Part shown: positions 49,219 through 58,928 of the stretch, one piece after another
Numbering within the stretch: position 1 is the stretch's first letter
Layout of the letters: the number at the start of each line of letters is the position of its first letter
Origin: Eubacterium sp.
Lineage (GTDB): Bacteria; Bacillota; Clostridia; Oscillospirales; Acutalibacteraceae
Assembly (NCBI GenBank): GCA_017450645.1
Contig: JAFSTE010000013.1
Coordinates: forward strand, 1 to 59,784
Direction: 5' to 3'
DNA length: 59,784 nt
The notes under the pieces: generated by a model
The model's input: only the letters and a program-made list of their open reading frames with translations
What the model was told of the DNA's origin: nothing
The model's database searches: none
Position numbers and translations under genes: made by a program

Positions 49219-51108
49219 TTACTTAGTCTTTACCGCCTTTTTTGCTGACCAATCGGAATATTTTGTTTTGCCGTTAATCTTTTTATAAGCGCGGATGCGT
49301 ACAAAGTACTTTTTGCCACTCTTAAGATTGCTTACAGTTTTCTTAAAGGTCTTGTTGCCCTTAATCTTAACCTTTTTAGCGTTTTTCATATTCTTGTAAA
49401 CAGAATACTGAAGCTGGTAACCGCCGATATTTTCTACCTTTTCCCATTTAGCGGTAAAGGCTTTCTTGCCCTTTGTGAGCTTGCTGATTGACGGTTTGCC
49501 AAGCTTTGGCAGGGTTATGGTAACCTTTTCCTTACACTTTGAGCACTTATATACCTTTTTGCCTGTTGATTTAAAGGTTGGCTGCTTAGTTACTTTTGCC
49601 TTGCTTTCGTAGCAAACGTGGTCATTATAAATCAGACCGTTTTTACAAAATATTTTGATTTTATAGTTTGCATCATTACCTACATATTCACTGCGCGAAA
49701 CATAGCCGTCACCGTAATCACTTCCGTAGATTCCGATTTTATTCCAATCAGCAATCTTGCCTTTGTAGCGTATTTTTTTGATATACGGCTCACTACCGGA
49801 GGTAAATGCACATTCTTTTATAGTTTTAACACTATTTGGAATTGTCAAATTTGCAAGATATTGGCTGCCATCAAATGCATAAGCATCAATTATTTTAACG
49901 CCTTTGGGCAAGGTGTATGACCTGGCAGTTTTTGCAGAGGGATAACGAACAATCTTTGTTTTCTTTTTATTAAACAGTACGCCCTTTGATGAAGTATATT
50001 TTTTGTTCTTTGAATTTACAGTAAACTTTTTAATATTTGTGCAGCCATCAAAAGCATTTATGTTTTTGGTAACAACTATCTTTGTTACACTGCTTGGGAT
50101 ACTTACGGTTTTAATACTCTCTACATTAGCAAAGCTGTTTCCTTTAATTGTTTTAACACCGCTCGGTATCTTTAAATCCTTTATAAGCTTACCATTAAGG
50201 TATATTTTGTGGAAGTTGTAAATCCTGTATGAATTCAAATTACACCAAGCTTTTAAGCTTTTAATGTTTATTCTTGTTACTGTTGCATTATAATTAATTC
50301 GTTCTAATACCTTTAAGCTCTTTGGTATTGTAAGTGTATTTATGTTATGGCAATAGTAAAAAGAACCACCTTTTACAGTTTCTACACCTTCAGAAAAAGT
50401 AACTGATTTAATACACTCTGCATATTGCAAATTATCGTTAACCGTTTTAACGCTGCCCGGTATAACCAAATCCTCTACGAGTTCATTGTTAACATACAGA
50501 TTGTGTGCATAATACATTGGGTTAGCAGTATCCCAATAATTAAAATTAATACCATACCAAGCTTCAAGGCTATTGATATATACATTTTCTAAGCTTGTAC
50601 ATCCTGCAAACGCTCCAGGTTTGCATTCGGTAAGACTATCCGGTATGGTAACGCTTGTAGCATTAGAACAAGAAGCATAAGCATCATCTTCAAGCTTTGT
50701 AACGCCCTCGGGAACATCAATGCTTGTTAAGCCAGTGCAGCCATAAAAAGCGTGTTTACAAATTGTATTAACGCTTGATGCAGCAGTTACTTCAGTTATT
50801 CCATGACAGCCTCCAAATAAATAATCGCCAATATTTGTAACGCCGTTTTTAATTACCACGCTTTTAATATCGTCAGATTCATGAAACGGTGAGGGGTCCG
50901 GGTCTGAACTAGTAAGCTTTACCCAGCTATAATCGTATGTGTCACCCGTACCGCTAATGGTAAGCGTGCCTGAATTGATGTCAAAGACATATGTTACGTT
51001 GTCACCGATTTGACCTGTCGAGTCAAACGCGTACGCCGAAAAGTCGAGCCCTGCGGTAAGCGACAGCAACATAACCGCTGTTAAAAATACGGATAATACC
51101 TTTTTCAT
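49219..51108 (-). CDS. secreted BspA-like leucine-rich-repeat protein with FN3 tail
   Basis: 629 residues. Signal peptide (VLSVFLTAVMLLSLTAGLDFSAYA), then about ten LRR_5/BspA-type repeats of the form L..I.IP.SV..I...AF..C..L..V.I (for example GLTSIDVPEGVTKLEDDAYASC), a Cys-pair linker (YKCSKCKEKVTITLPK), and a lysine-rich FN3-like domain (KKAFTAKWEKVENIGGYQLQY). Its end is close to that of the transglutaminase-like protein. It probably mediates adhesion. The start at ATG 51108 has AGGGAG upstream and a promoter at 51146-51174; the 65-codon in-frame extension lies in promoter DNA and is rejected. Confidence 0.85.
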   Translation of the reverse strand: MKKVLSVFLTAVMLLSLTAGLDFSAYAFDSTGQIGDNVTYVFDINSGTLTISGTGDTYDYSWVKLTSSDPDPSPFHESDDIKSVVIKNGVTNIGDYLFGGCHGITEVTAASSVNTICKHAFYGCTGLTSIDVPEGVTKLEDDAYASCSNATSVTIPDSLTECKPGAFAGCTSLENVYINSLEAWYGINFNYWDTANPMYYAHNLYVNNELVEDLVIPGSVKTVNDNLQYAECIKSVTFSEGVETVKGGSFYYCHNINTLTIPKSLKVLERINYNATVTRINIKSLKAWCNLNSYRIYNFHKIYLNGKLIKDLKIPSGVKTIKGNSFANVESIKTVSIPSSVTKIVVTKNINAFDGCTNIKKFTVNSKNKKYTSSKGVLFNKKKTKIVRYPSAKTARSYTLPKGVKIIDAYAFDGSQYLANLTIPNSVKTIKECAFTSGSEPYIKKIRYKGKIADWNKIGIYGSDYGDGYVSRSEYVGNDANYKIKIFCKNGLIYNDHVCYESKAKVTKQPTFKSTGKKVYKCSKCKEKVTITLPKLGKPSISKLTKGKKAFTAKWEKVENIGGYQLQYSVYKNMKNAKKVKIKGNKTFKKTVSNLKSGKKYFVRIRAYKKINGKTKYSDWSAKKAVKTK

Positions 51109-51145
51109 TAAAAAACTCCCTTTCAAAATAAAATATTTCATCTTA

Positions 51146-51174
51146 AATATACAACAAAATGCGTAGTTTGTCAA
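51146..51174 (-). promoter_or_regulatory. sigma-A promoter of the LRR gene
   Basis: Minus strand: TTGACA, 17-base spacer, TATATT. Confidence 0.78.
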
Positions 51175-51237
51175 GAAAACGGAGATTTGTAATCTTGGTT
51201 TGGTTTTGAGTTTTAAGTGTTGAGTGTTGAGCCTTAT

Positions 51238-51264
51238 GGTGGACGTTGTCCACACCTGATTATA
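51238..51264 (-). repeat. GTGGAC/GTCCAC hairpin repeat, copy 3
   Basis: Same arms and right flank (ACACCTGATTATA) as 33001-33027, but the three-base loop reads GTT rather than TCC. Confidence 0.7.
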
Positions 51265-51266
51265 AA

Positions 51267-51286
51267 TCTGAGCGAAGCGAGTAACC
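51267..51286 (+). repeat. TCTGAGCGAAGCGAGTAACC repeat, copy 2
   Basis: Exact 20-base match to 49149-49168, followed by AGCTCAA-type short direct repeats (51288-51320). Confidence 0.75.
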
Positions 51287-51330
51287 ACAAGCTCAAAGCT
51301 CAAAGCTCTAAGCTTAAAGCCTGAAATAAC

Positions 51331-51354
51331 AAAAGCACCCTTACGGGTGCTTTT
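51331..51354 (-). terminator. terminator of the spc/alpha operon
   Basis: AAAAGCACCC-TTAC-GGGTGCTTTT just after the rplQ stop. Confidence 0.9.
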
Positions 51355-51363
51355 AGTTATTTG

Positions 51364-51705
51364 TTAAACAAGCTCGATAATGCACATCTCGGCTGCGTCG
51401 CCGCGACGGGGGCCTGTTTTAATTATACGAGTGTAACCACCGTTTCTGTCCTCATATTTAGGAGCGATTTCATCAAAAAGTTTTTTAACAGTGTCTTCCT
51501 TTGTAACATAAGCAAGCACCTGTCTTCTTGAATGAAGGGTATCGTTTTTGCCGAGGGTAATCATTCTCTCGGTAATTGCACGAACTTCCTTTGCTCTTGT
51601 AACGGTTGTTTCAATCTTGCCGTTTTCTAAAAGAAAAGTAACTAATCCTCTGAGCATTGCCTTTCTCTGGTCTGTAGGTCTGCCCAGTTTTCTGCTACCT
51701 GGCAT
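51364..51705 (-). CDS. rplQ: 50S ribosomal protein L17
   Basis: 113 residues. Signature [38 protein letters not shown] at the N-terminus and [25 protein letters not shown] at the end; the compact bacterial form. Surrounds the exit tunnel of the 50S subunit. It is the last gene of the alpha operon, 23 bases after rpoA, with a good AGGAGG ribosome site, and is followed by the operon terminator. Confidence 0.98.
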   Translation of the reverse strand: MPGSRKLGRPTDQRKAMLRGLVTFLLENGKIETTVTRAKEVRAITERMITLGKNDTLHSRRQVLAYVTKEDTVKKLFDEIAPKYEDRNGGYTRIIKTGPRRGDAAEMCIIELV

Positions 51706-51728
51706 AGAAAATTCCCTCCTTTAAGAAC

Positions 51729-52685
51729 TTAGTCTTCTTCTTTGCTAAGCTTGAAACCAAGGGATGCGAGCTTGCCGACAACTTCGTCAAGCGACTTTCT
51801 GCCGAGGTTTCTAACTTTCATCATATCTTCTTCGGATTTTCCGATTAAATCTTCGACTGTGTTAATACCTGCTCTCTTGAGGCAGTTGAAGGAACGAACG
51901 GAGAGGTCAAGCTCTTCGATAGTCATCTCGAGTGCCTTTTCCTTAGCGTCGTCGTCCTTTTCAACCATAATCTCAGCGTTGCCCATCTCTTCGGAGAGGT
52001 CAACAAAGAGGTTAAGATGCTCGTTGAGAATCTTAGCAGCGAGTGAAGCCGCTTCGTCTGCAGGGATTGTACCGTCTGTTTCTACATCGAGAATAAGTTT
52101 ATCTAAATCGGTCTGCTGTCCGACACGGGTATTCTCAACAGTGTAGTTAACCTTGAGTACAGGGGTATAGATTGAGTCGATAGCGATAGTGCCAATCGGC
52201 AAATCCATAAGCTGTTTATTTCTGTCGCAGGGAACATATCCTCTGCCGTTATCTGCAGTAAGTTCCATAACAACATTTGCACCATCGTCGAGATATGCAA
52301 TATGAAGCTCAGGGTTAAGTATCTCTACATCAGAGCCGTGCTTAATGTCGCCGGCGGTAATTTCGCCCTCGCCATTAGCCTCGATATAGAGGGTTTTAGG
52401 TTCCTCGTCGTGAATTTTAAGGATGACATCCTTGAGATTAAGAACAATCTCGGTAACATCCTCTTTAACGTGAGGAATTGTTGAAAATTCGTGTAAAACA
52501 CCGTCAATCTTTACGGAAGTGATAGCATAACCCGGAAGTGAGGAGAGAAGAACTCTTCTCATTGAGTTACCGAGTGTTGTGCCGAAGCCTCTTTCGAGAG
52601 GTTCAACAACAAACTTGCCGATGCTTCTGCTTCCCTGAGTAGATAAATCTACTATTTCGATATTAGGCTTATCAATTTCTATCAT
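51729..52685 (-). CDS. rpoA: RNA polymerase alpha subunit
   Basis: 318 residues. The N-terminal assembly domain (about 1-230) includes [34 protein letters not shown] and the VETDGTI segment; the acidic linker is [10 protein letters not shown]; the C-terminal domain (about 250-318) has [44 protein letters not shown] for UP-element and activator contacts. It nucleates polymerase assembly. Usual place between rpsD and rplQ. Confidence 0.99.
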   Translation of the reverse strand: MIEIDKPNIEIVDLSTQGSRSIGKFVVEPLERGFGTTLGNSMRRVLLSSLPGYAITSVKIDGVLHEFSTIPHVKEDVTEIVLNLKDVILKIHDEEPKTLYIEANGEGEITAGDIKHGSDVEILNPELHIAYLDDGANVVMELTADNGRGYVPCDRNKQLMDLPIGTIAIDSIYTPVLKVNYTVENTRVGQQTDLDKLILDVETDGTIPADEAASLAAKILNEHLNLFVDLSEEMGNAEIMVEKDDDAKEKALEMTIEELDLSVRSFNCLKRAGINTVEDLIGKSEEDMMKVRNLGRKSLDEVVGKLASLGFKLSKEED

Positions 52686-52741
52686 GTAAAAGCCTCCTAA
52701 AAATTTGTTTTGTTAACTTCAAAAGTATATAGTTTATGCTA

Positions 52742-53341
52742 TTACTTGGAGTAGAACTCAACAATAAGATTGTATTGTAATTCAAAATCAAGGTCTTCGC
52801 TATTCGGGAGTGCAAGCACTTTACCGCAAAGCTCTTCCTGATTCATCTCAAGCCACTTGGGTACTAACTGGGTAGGACCTTCTTCTTTAACTGACTTGAA
52901 GATGTCGATATCCTTGCTCTTTTCACGAACAGAAATTACATCGCCAACCTTAACTCTGTATGAAGGGATATTAACCTTCTTGCCGTTTACGAGGAAGTGA
53001 GCGTGTGATACACACTGACGAGCCTGCTTTCTTGTCTTACAAAGACCAAGACGGTAAACAACATTATCAAGGCGAGTTTCAAGGAGCATAATCATATTCT
53101 CACCAGTTACGCCCGGAAGTCTTTCAGCTTCCTCATATACGCGGCGTGACTGCTTTTCGAGAATACCGTAGATGAACTTCATCTTCTGCTTCTCGTTTAA
53201 CTGAAGACTATACTCCGATGCCTTCTTTCTGCGGTTATTTTTTGAATTTCTCCATGTGTCCTTGTTAGAATAACCTAAAACAGAAGGAGAAATATCATAT
53301 TTCTTACATCTTCTTGCAACCGGCTGTTTATTAATTGCCAT
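52742..53341 (-). CDS. rpsD: 30S ribosomal protein S4, zinc-free type
   Basis: 199 residues. The N-terminus (AINKQPVARRCKKYDISPSVLGYSNK) lacks the Cys pairs of the zinc-binding form and matches the C-minus S4 variant common in Clostridia. The S4 RNA-binding domain is intact (LLETRLDNVVYRLGLCKTRKQARQCVSHAHFLVNGKKVNIPSYRVKVGDVI). It initiates 16S folding and in other bacteria represses the alpha operon. The gap of about 55 bases to rpoA shows no clear structure. Confidence 0.97.
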   Translation of the reverse strand: MAINKQPVARRCKKYDISPSVLGYSNKDTWRNSKNNRRKKASEYSLQLNEKQKMKFIYGILEKQSRRVYEEAERLPGVTGENMIMLLETRLDNVVYRLGLCKTRKQARQCVSHAHFLVNGKKVNIPSYRVKVGDVISVREKSKDIDIFKSVKEEGPTQLVPKWLEMNQEELCGKVLALPNSEDLDFELQYNLIVEFYSK

Positions 53342-53363
53342 AATACTTTCCTCCTATTCTAAA

Positions 53364-53759
53364 TTATACACGGCGTCTCTTTGGCGGACGACAACCGTTG
53401 TGTGGGATAGGAGTAACATCCTTGATGAGTGTTACATCAAGACCTGCTGTCTGAAGGGCTCTGATAGCAGCCTCACGGCCTGCGCCCGGACCCTTTACAT
53501 AAACCTCAACAGTTTTCATACCGTGGTCTGTTGCAATCTTTGCAGCAGTTTCAGCAGCGGTCTGTGCAGCGTATGGAGTAGATTTCTTAGAGCCGCGGAA
53601 GCCCATTTCACCTGCTGAAGCCCATGATACTGCATTACCCTGTGTATCTGTAATTGTTACGATAGTATTGTTGAAGGTTGACTGAATATGAGCAGTACCA
53701 CGCTCAATATTCTTCTTCTCTCTTCTTTTACGAGTAGAAGTTTGCTTTTTTGCTGCCAT
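53364..53759 (-). CDS. rpsK: 30S ribosomal protein S11
   Basis: 131 residues. Core [44 protein letters not shown] and the C-terminal [17 protein letters not shown] signature. It sits on the 30S platform and helps select mRNA. Operon order rpsM-rpsK-rpsD is conserved. Good AGGAGG ribosome site. Confidence 0.98.
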   Translation of the reverse strand: MAAKKQTSTRKRREKKNIERGTAHIQSTFNNTIVTITDTQGNAVSWASAGEMGFRGSKKSTPYAAQTAAETAAKIATDHGMKTVEVYVKGPGAGREAAIRALQTAGLDVTLIKDVTPIPHNGCRPPKRRRV

Positions 53760-53777
53760 AAATGTTTACCTCCTACC

Positions 53778-54146
53778 TTACTTTTTCTTGTTAGCTATAG
53801 TCTTCTTAGGACCTTTACGGGTTCTTGCATTGTTCTTCGAGGTCTGTCCTCTTACAGGAAGTCCCTTTCTGTGACGAATGCCTCTATAGCAACCAATCTC
53901 AATAAGTCTCTTGATGTCAAATGCGGTGTTTCTGCGAAGGTCACCCTCAACGGTGAGGTTGTGAGTGATATAATCGCTGAGCGCCTTAACATCTTCTTCT
54001 GATAAATCTCTGCAGCGAGTATCGGGATTGATACCTGTTGCTTCGATAATCTTTGTAGCAGTTGTGCGGCCGATACCGTAGATATAGGTAAGACCGATTT
54101 CAACTCTTTTGTCATTAGGTAAATCAACACCTGAAATACGTGCCAT
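53778..54146 (-). CDS. rpsM: 30S ribosomal protein S13
   Basis: 122 residues. [25 protein letters not shown] at the N-terminus, helix-two-turn-helix core, and the basic [34 protein letters not shown] tail that contacts P-site tRNA. Lies 30 bases after rpmJ. Length and termini are normal. Confidence 0.98.
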   Translation of the reverse strand: MARISGVDLPNDKRVEIGLTYIYGIGRTTATKIIEATGINPDTRCRDLSEEDVKALSDYITHNLTVEGDLRRNTAFDIKRLIEIGCYRGIRHRKGLPVRGQTSKNNARTRKGPKKTIANKKK

Positions 54147-54176
54147 TATACTACCTCCGTTAATAATCCGCCGGGA

Positions 54177-54290
54177 TTAGCCCTGACGCTGTTTGTGCTT
54201 CGGATTTTCACAGATTACCATTACTTTTCCGTTGCGCTTAATTACTTTGCACTTTTCGCAAATTTTCTTTACAGAAGGTCTGACTTTCAT
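54177..54290 (-). CDS. rpmJ: 50S ribosomal protein L36
   Basis: 37 residues: [17 protein letters not shown] at the start, the zinc ribbon with Cys11, Cys14, Cys27 and His32, and ending HKQRQG. The zinc-binding C+ form, in contrast to the zinc-free S4 in the same operon. It lies between infA and rpsM, its canonical place, with an AGGA-type ribosome site 20 bases after infA. Confidence 0.97.
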   Translation of the reverse strand: MKVRPSVKKICEKCKVIKRNGKVMVICENPKHKQRQG

Positions 54291-54310
54291 TACTTAGTCC
54301 TCCTTTAAAT

Positions 54311-54529
54311 TTACTTGGAACGCCAAATGATACGACCCTTTGTAAGGTCATAAGGCGACATTTCCATTGTTACTTTATCACCCGGTAAGATACGGATATT
54401 GTTCATCCTGAGCTTACCGCTGATGTGAGCTGTAATAATGTGACCGTTTTGAAGTTCTACCTTAAATGTTGTGTTAGGGAGCACCTCAATCACAGTACCT
54501 TCAACTTCAATCATATCTGACTTAGACAT
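54311..54529 (-). CDS. infA: translation initiation factor IF-1
   Basis: 72 residues. S1-like OB fold: [64 protein letters not shown]. It blocks the A site during initiation. I choose ATG 54529, with GAGGT upstream, over an in-frame start four codons earlier. About 100 bases separate it from map; no L14e-like KOW gene is present there. Confidence 0.97.
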   Translation of the reverse strand: MSKSDMIEVEGTVIEVLPNTTFKVELQNGHIITAHISGKLRMNNIRILPGDKVTMEMSPYDLTKGRIIWRSK

Positions 54530-54627
54530 CTTATACCTCAACTAAATATTACTAATGAGTGTGTCATTCTATTAACTGGAATCACATTAAGGTTTAAGCA
54601 TACGCTCAACCGACTGCAATTGCAATT

Positions 54628-55377
54628 TTATGCTCTCGTAAGAATTACGGGGCCGTTATTAGTGATAGCAATCGTGTTCTCAAAGTGAGCCGACGCCTTG
54701 CCGTCCGCCGTTTTAACGGTCCATCCGTCCGAAAGCTGTTTAACCTTATAGGTTCCCAGATTAATCATCGGTTCAATTGCCAATGTCATTCCGGGTAATA
54801 GTCGGATACCGCGTCCAGCGTGTCCGAAGTTCGGTACGCTCGGTTCTTCGTGAAGTTTTGTACCCACGCCGTGACCTACATAATCTCTTACGACCGAGAA
54901 GCCGCGCTCCTCGCAGTAGGTCTGCACTGCGTTACCGATGTCGCCGATTCTGCCGCCGGGTACAGCCGCCTCGATGCCCAAGAACATCGCCTCGCGGGTT
55001 GTATCCACCAGCCGCTTTACCTCGGGAGAGCAAGTCCCGCAGATAAATGTTGCAGCATTGTCGCCGTTGTAACCGTTTTTCACAGCGCCCAAATCGATAG
55101 AAACTATATCGCCTTCTTTAACGATACGCTTCTTGCTGGGGATGCCGTGGATTACTTCATCATTTATAGATATACATGCGGTAGCAGGAAAACCGCCGTA
55201 GCCGAGAAAGTTTGGCTCTGCCCCATGTTTTTTGATGTAATCATACGCGATTTTATCAATCTCGTATGTAGAAACGCCGGGCTTAACAGCCTCACCTGCC
55301 ACCATTAGCGCCCCCGCAGAAATCTCGCAAGCCTCTTTCATAATTTCAAGCTCACGGCTGCTTTTAAGCACTATCAT
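54628..55377 (-). CDS. map: methionine aminopeptidase, type I
   Basis: 249 residues. Pita-bread fold with metal ligands in SIDLGAVKNGYNGDNAATF (two Asp), VGHGVGTKLHEEP (His), MTLAIEPM (Glu) and AHFENTIAI (Glu). It removes the initiator Met from nascent proteins. It lacks the N-terminal zinc or SH3-binding extension. Lies one base after adk, thus tightly coupled. Confidence 0.98.
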   Translation of the reverse strand: MIVLKSSRELEIMKEACEISAGALMVAGEAVKPGVSTYEIDKIAYDYIKKHGAEPNFLGYGGFPATACISINDEVIHGIPSKKRIVKEGDIVSIDLGAVKNGYNGDNAATFICGTCSPEVKRLVDTTREAMFLGIEAAVPGGRIGDIGNAVQTYCEERGFSVVRDYVGHGVGTKLHEEPSVPNFGHAGRGIRLLPGMTLAIEPMINLGTYKVKQLSDGWTVKTADGKASAHFENTIAITNNGPVILTRA

Positions 55378-55378
55378 G

Positions 55379-56011
55379 TTAATCCTCCAATGCCTTAAAG
55401 ACGAGTGCAGTAGTATCCTCTACCGCTTCCTGTCCCTCAACGATTACAAGCTTGCCGAGCTTCTGATAGAAATCCTTAAGCGGCTCGGTCATCTCGTGGT
55501 ATTCCACAAGGCGCTTTTGAACTGTTTCGGGAGCGTCGTCCTTACGCTGTACAAGCTTGCCGCCGCAAGCGTCACAAATACCCTCAACCTTGGGGAATTT
55601 GTAAATCATATGGTAAGAGTTAGCGCACTTTTCGCAAACTCTGCGGCCTGACAGTCTTGCAGTAATTGTTTCGTCGGGTACTTCGATATCGACAACCTTG
55701 TCGATACGAATGCCCATATCCTCAAGAGCCTGAGCCTGAGGAATTGTTCTCGGAAAGCCGTCGAGAATGAAGCCTTCCTTACAGTCGTCCTCCTTAAGAC
55801 GCTCCTTGATAATTCCGATTACAACCTCGTCGGGAACAAGCTGACCGGCTTCCATATAAGCCTTAGCCTTAAGTCCCATCTCCGTGCCGTTCTTAAGAGC
55901 GGCACGAATGATGTTACCGGTTGAGATTGCAGGAATATTATACTTGTCACAAATCTTTTCAGCCTGAGTGCCTTTGCCGGCGCCCGGTGCGCCGAGAAGT
56001 ATGAGATTCAT
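55379..56011 (-). CDS. adk: adenylate kinase with zinc-binding LID
   Basis: 210 residues. P-loop LLGAPGAGKGTQAEKIC, the NMP-binding YNIPAISTGNIIRAA and DGFPRTIPQAQAL, and a long LID with four cysteines (CEKCANSYHMIYKF...CDACGGK) that bind a structural zinc, typical of Gram-positive enzymes. It interconverts ATP + AMP with 2 ADP. Follows secY by 17 bases. Confidence 0.98.
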   Translation of the reverse strand: MNLILLGAPGAGKGTQAEKICDKYNIPAISTGNIIRAALKNGTEMGLKAKAYMEAGQLVPDEVVIGIIKERLKEDDCKEGFILDGFPRTIPQAQALEDMGIRIDKVVDIEVPDETITARLSGRRVCEKCANSYHMIYKFPKVEGICDACGGKLVQRKDDAPETVQKRLVEYHEMTEPLKDFYQKLGKLVIVEGQEAVEDTTALVFKALED

Positions 56012-56028
56012 ATTATATCCCCTTTCAA

Positions 56029-57375
56029 TTAGTCAAGGAAGCCCTTATAGTGACGCATCATCATCTGAGATTCGAGCTGACGAACGGTTTCAAGTGCTAC
56101 ACCAACCAAGATGATAAGCGATGTACCGCCGAGGCTGATTGACATACCGCCGTCGTCGCCGCCCTCTGTGAGCGGTGGGATTGCAGCGTCGCAGATGAGT
56201 GAGTAAACTATCGGGAACAGTGCTACTACCGAAATCATAAGCGCACCGATAAGTGTGAGCCTTGAAAGTATCTTCATGATGTAGTCCGAGGTCGGACGAC
56301 CAGGTCTGATACCCGGAATAGTACCGTTATTCTTACGAAGGTTGTTTGCCATTTCAATCGGGTTGTACTGGATTGTACTGTAGAAATAAGCAAAGAATAT
56401 GATGAGAAGGAAGTACATACCTGCGTACCACCAGCTGTCACCCTGGAACGCGTTAAAGAACTTGCCCCAGAAGGTATCCTCGGCAGGCTGGTTCTTAATG
56501 AACATCTGCACGGTACCCGGAAGTGAAAGGATAGACGATGCGAAGATAATCGGAAGTACGCCGCTCATATTAATCTTAATAGGCATATAGCTGTTCTGAC
56601 CGCCGTACATCTTTCTGCCGACTACGCGCTTAGCGTACTGAATCGGCAGCCTTCTCTCTGCGTTATCAAGCAAAACGATATATGCAATCATAAGGAAGAA
56701 GATTACAATAACTACAGGTACTAATACCTTATAAACTGTTCTGCCTGTTCTGAGATACTGGAAGAGCTGTGCGATAATGGTCGGGAATCTCGATACGATA
56801 CCTGCAAAAAGGATAATTGAAATACCGTTTCCGATACCGTCGATAGTAATCTGCTCACCGAGCCACATAATTACGGCTGTACCCGCTGTCAGCACAGCGA
56901 TAATAACCACTGCCTGGAATACCTGCTCGAAGGTAGTGTATTCGCCTGACTCGGGAGTCATAAGATAGCCGTTTGCACGAACAAAGAAGAAATAAGCAAC
57001 TGACTGAGCAATACCAAGTGCTACAGTAACAAATCTTGTGATTGTGTTAATCTTTTTTCTTCCCTCTTCACCCTCCTTCTGAAGCTTTTCCAGAGCAGGA
57101 ATAGCAACAGCAAGGAGCTGCATAATAATGGATGCGTTGATGTAAGGTGTGATTGACATAGCGAAAATAGTACCGTATGTGAACGCACTACCTGTCATCA
57201 AGCTGAGATAAGTTAAAATTGAGTTACCTTTACCAACATCAATCTCGTCTACTACATCAAGAAACGGAACAGGAATTACCGAGCCGATTCTGAATATAAG
57301 AATGATAAATGCGGTAAATAAAAGCTTTTTTCTGATTTCGGGGATTTTGAATGCGTTAATGATAGTTTTAATCAT
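56029..57375 (-). CDS. secY: preprotein translocase subunit SecY
   Basis: 448 residues, ten TM helices. N-terminal KIPEIRKKLLFTAFIILIFRIGSVIPVPFLD, plug region, TM2 MTGSAFTYGTIFAMSITPYINASIIMQLL, and the C-terminal loop PTSDYIMKILSRLTLIGALM that contacts SecA and the ribosome. It is the protein-conducting channel used by the many secreted proteins in this window. The start codon directly follows the rplO stop with no gap, and its ribosome site GGAGG lies inside the rplO end. Confidence 0.99.
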   Translation of the reverse strand: MIKTIINAFKIPEIRKKLLFTAFIILIFRIGSVIPVPFLDVVDEIDVGKGNSILTYLSLMTGSAFTYGTIFAMSITPYINASIIMQLLAVAIPALEKLQKEGEEGRKKINTITRFVTVALGIAQSVAYFFFVRANGYLMTPESGEYTTFEQVFQAVVIIAVLTAGTAVIMWLGEQITIDGIGNGISIILFAGIVSRFPTIIAQLFQYLRTGRTVYKVLVPVVIVIFFLMIAYIVLLDNAERRLPIQYAKRVVGRKMYGGQNSYMPIKINMSGVLPIIFASSILSLPGTVQMFIKNQPAEDTFWGKFFNAFQGDSWWYAGMYFLLIIFFAYFYSTIQYNPIEMANNLRKNNGTIPGIRPGRPTSDYIMKILSRLTLIGALMISVVALFPIVYSLICDAAIPPLTEGGDDGGMSISLGGTSLIILVGVALETVRQLESQMMMRHYKGFLD

Positions 57376-57819
57376 TTATAGCACCTCCACCGTACCACCA
57401 GCAGCCTCAATTTTAGCCTTTGCGCTTTCGCTTACTTTGGCAACCTTAACGGTGAGCTTCTTATCGAGCTCGCCTCTGCCGAGAACCTTAACGCCGTCAA
57501 GTGTCTTCTTAAGAAGACCGCAGTCGATAAGGCTCTGTGCATCAACAGTTGCACCGTCTTCAAATCTGTCGTTGAGGTCGCAAACATTTACGGTTGCATA
57601 CTCTGTTGCAAAAATGTTGTTGAAACCTCTCTTAGGAAGTCTTCTTTGAAGTGGCATCTGACCGCCTTCAAAGCCCGGCCTTCTGCTGTAGCCTGAACGT
57701 GACTTTTGACCCTTCTGGCCCTTACCTGCAGTCTTACCCTGGCCTGAAGCGGGGCCTCTGCCGATTCTCTTGACTGCTTTTTTAGAGCCTGCTGCGGGAG
57801 AAAGTTCATGTAATTTCAT
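57376..57819 (-). CDS. rplO: 50S ribosomal protein L15
   Basis: 147 residues. N-terminal [40 protein letters not shown], then [17 protein letters not shown], then the C-terminal globular domain. The start is ATG 57819 (GGGGAGG upstream); a 15-codon extension overlaps the rpmD stop region and is not family-like. It is coupled to secY downstream. Confidence 0.98.
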   Translation of the reverse strand: MKLHELSPAAGSKKAVKRIGRGPASGQGKTAGKGQKGQKSRSGYSRRPGFEGGQMPLQRRLPKRGFNNIFATEYATVNVCDLNDRFEDGATVDAQSLIDCGLLKKTLDGVKVLGRGELDKKLTVKVAKVSESAKAKIEAAGGTVEVL

Positions 57820-57833
57820 AAAAGTACCTCCCC

Positions 57834-58013
57834 TTATTCTTCTACGATAGTAACAAGGTGGCAAATCTTTTTGATTTTACCCTGAGTCTGAGCATTGTCA
57901 GGCTGAACTGTTACATTACCGATTTTTCTAAGACCAAGTGAGTGGGCTGTAGCAATCTGGTCTTTCTTACAGCCGATTAAGCTTTTTGTAAGCTTTACTT
58001 TAATATCTGCCAT
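57834..58013 (-). CDS. rpmD: 50S ribosomal protein L30
   Basis: 59 residues: [31 protein letters not shown], then [22 protein letters not shown] and a short acidic end. It binds 23S rRNA domain II. It lies between rpsE and rplO, its canonical place, with gaps of 12 and 14 bases and a GGAGG ribosome site. Confidence 0.97.
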   Translation of the reverse strand: MADIKVKLTKSLIGCKKDQIATAHSLGLRKIGNVTVQPDNAQTQGKIKKICHLVTIVEE

Positions 58014-58025
58014 AATAGCCCCTCC

Positions 58026-58532
58026 TTAACCTACTATTTCTTTAACATTCTTGCCTCTGATAGCAGCAACCTCCTCAGCAGTACGAAGCTGGCTGAGACC
58101 GTTGATTGTTGCTCTTACAACATTGCAAGGATTGTTTGAACGGATTGCCTTAGTACGGATATCCTTAATACCTACAGTCTCAACAACTGCACGAACGGGT
58201 CCGCCGGCAATAACTCCGGTACCCTTTGGAGCGGGCATAAGGAGAACCTCGCCTGCGCCAAACTTACCTTTAATCTCATGAGGAATTGTTGTACCTCTGA
58301 GTGATACTTTAATAATATTCTTTTTAGCGTCTTCAATGCCCTTGCGGATAGCGTCCGGAACCTCGCCTGATTTGCCGATACCGAAGCCTACAAGTCCGTT
58401 GCCGTCACCTACAACTACGAGAGCTGAGAATTTGAAAATTCTACCACCCTTTACAGTCTTAGATACACGGTTGATAGCAACAACTCTTTCTTCAAGTTCC
58501 ATCGAAGATACATCAATCTTATTGTTTACCAT
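58026..58532 (-). CDS. rpsE: 30S ribosomal protein S5
   Basis: 168 residues. dsRNA-binding-like N-terminal domain ([39 protein letters not shown]) and C-terminal domain with [41 protein letters not shown]. It contributes to decoding accuracy. Operon position between rplR and rpmD. Confidence 0.98.
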   Translation of the reverse strand: MVNNKIDVSSMELEERVVAINRVSKTVKGGRIFKFSALVVVGDGNGLVGFGIGKSGEVPDAIRKGIEDAKKNIIKVSLRGTTIPHEIKGKFGAGEVLLMPAPKGTGVIAGGPVRAVVETVGIKDIRTKAIRSNNPCNVVRATINGLSQLRTAEEVAAIRGKNVKEIVG

Positions 58533-58550
58533 AAAAATTTTCTCCCTTCT

Positions 58551-58910
58551 TTAGAACTCAAGTCCGCCCTCGCGGGCACCGTCTGCAAGTGCAGCAACTC
58601 TGCCGTGATATACATAGCCGCCTCTGTCAAATACGCACTCTTTGATGCCCTTTGCAGTAGCTCTCTCTGCTAATGTTTTACCAACAGCCTTAGCTGCCTC
58701 TACATTACCGCCATACTCAGTAAAGCTCTTCTCAACCGTTGATGCCTGAGCGAGAGTTTCGCCCTTAACATCGTCAATAAGCTGAGCATAGATATTGCTG
58801 AGGGAGCGATATACATTAAGTCTTGGACACTCAGCAGTACCGCTGATTTTACCGCGAACGCGGGTATGACGCTTCTGTCTTGCTTTGTTAGAATCCTGTC
58901 TTGAAACCAT
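58551..58910 (-). CDS. rplR: 50S ribosomal protein L18
   Basis: 119 residues. R-rich N-terminus ([45 protein letters not shown]) and the conserved C-terminal [26 protein letters not shown]. It carries 5S rRNA into the 50S subunit. Spaced 18 bases from rplF and rpsE. Confidence 0.98.
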   Translation of the reverse strand: MVSRQDSNKARQKRHTRVRGKISGTAECPRLNVYRSLSNIYAQLIDDVKGETLAQASTVEKSFTEYGGNVEAAKAVGKTLAERATAKGIKECVFDRGGYVYHGRVAALADGAREGGLEF

Positions 58911-58928
58911 TGTAATTCACTCCTTCCC

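Noticed and set aside
51109-51303. 65-codon N-terminal extension of the LRR protein
   Set aside because: It covers the promoter and would bury the signal peptide.
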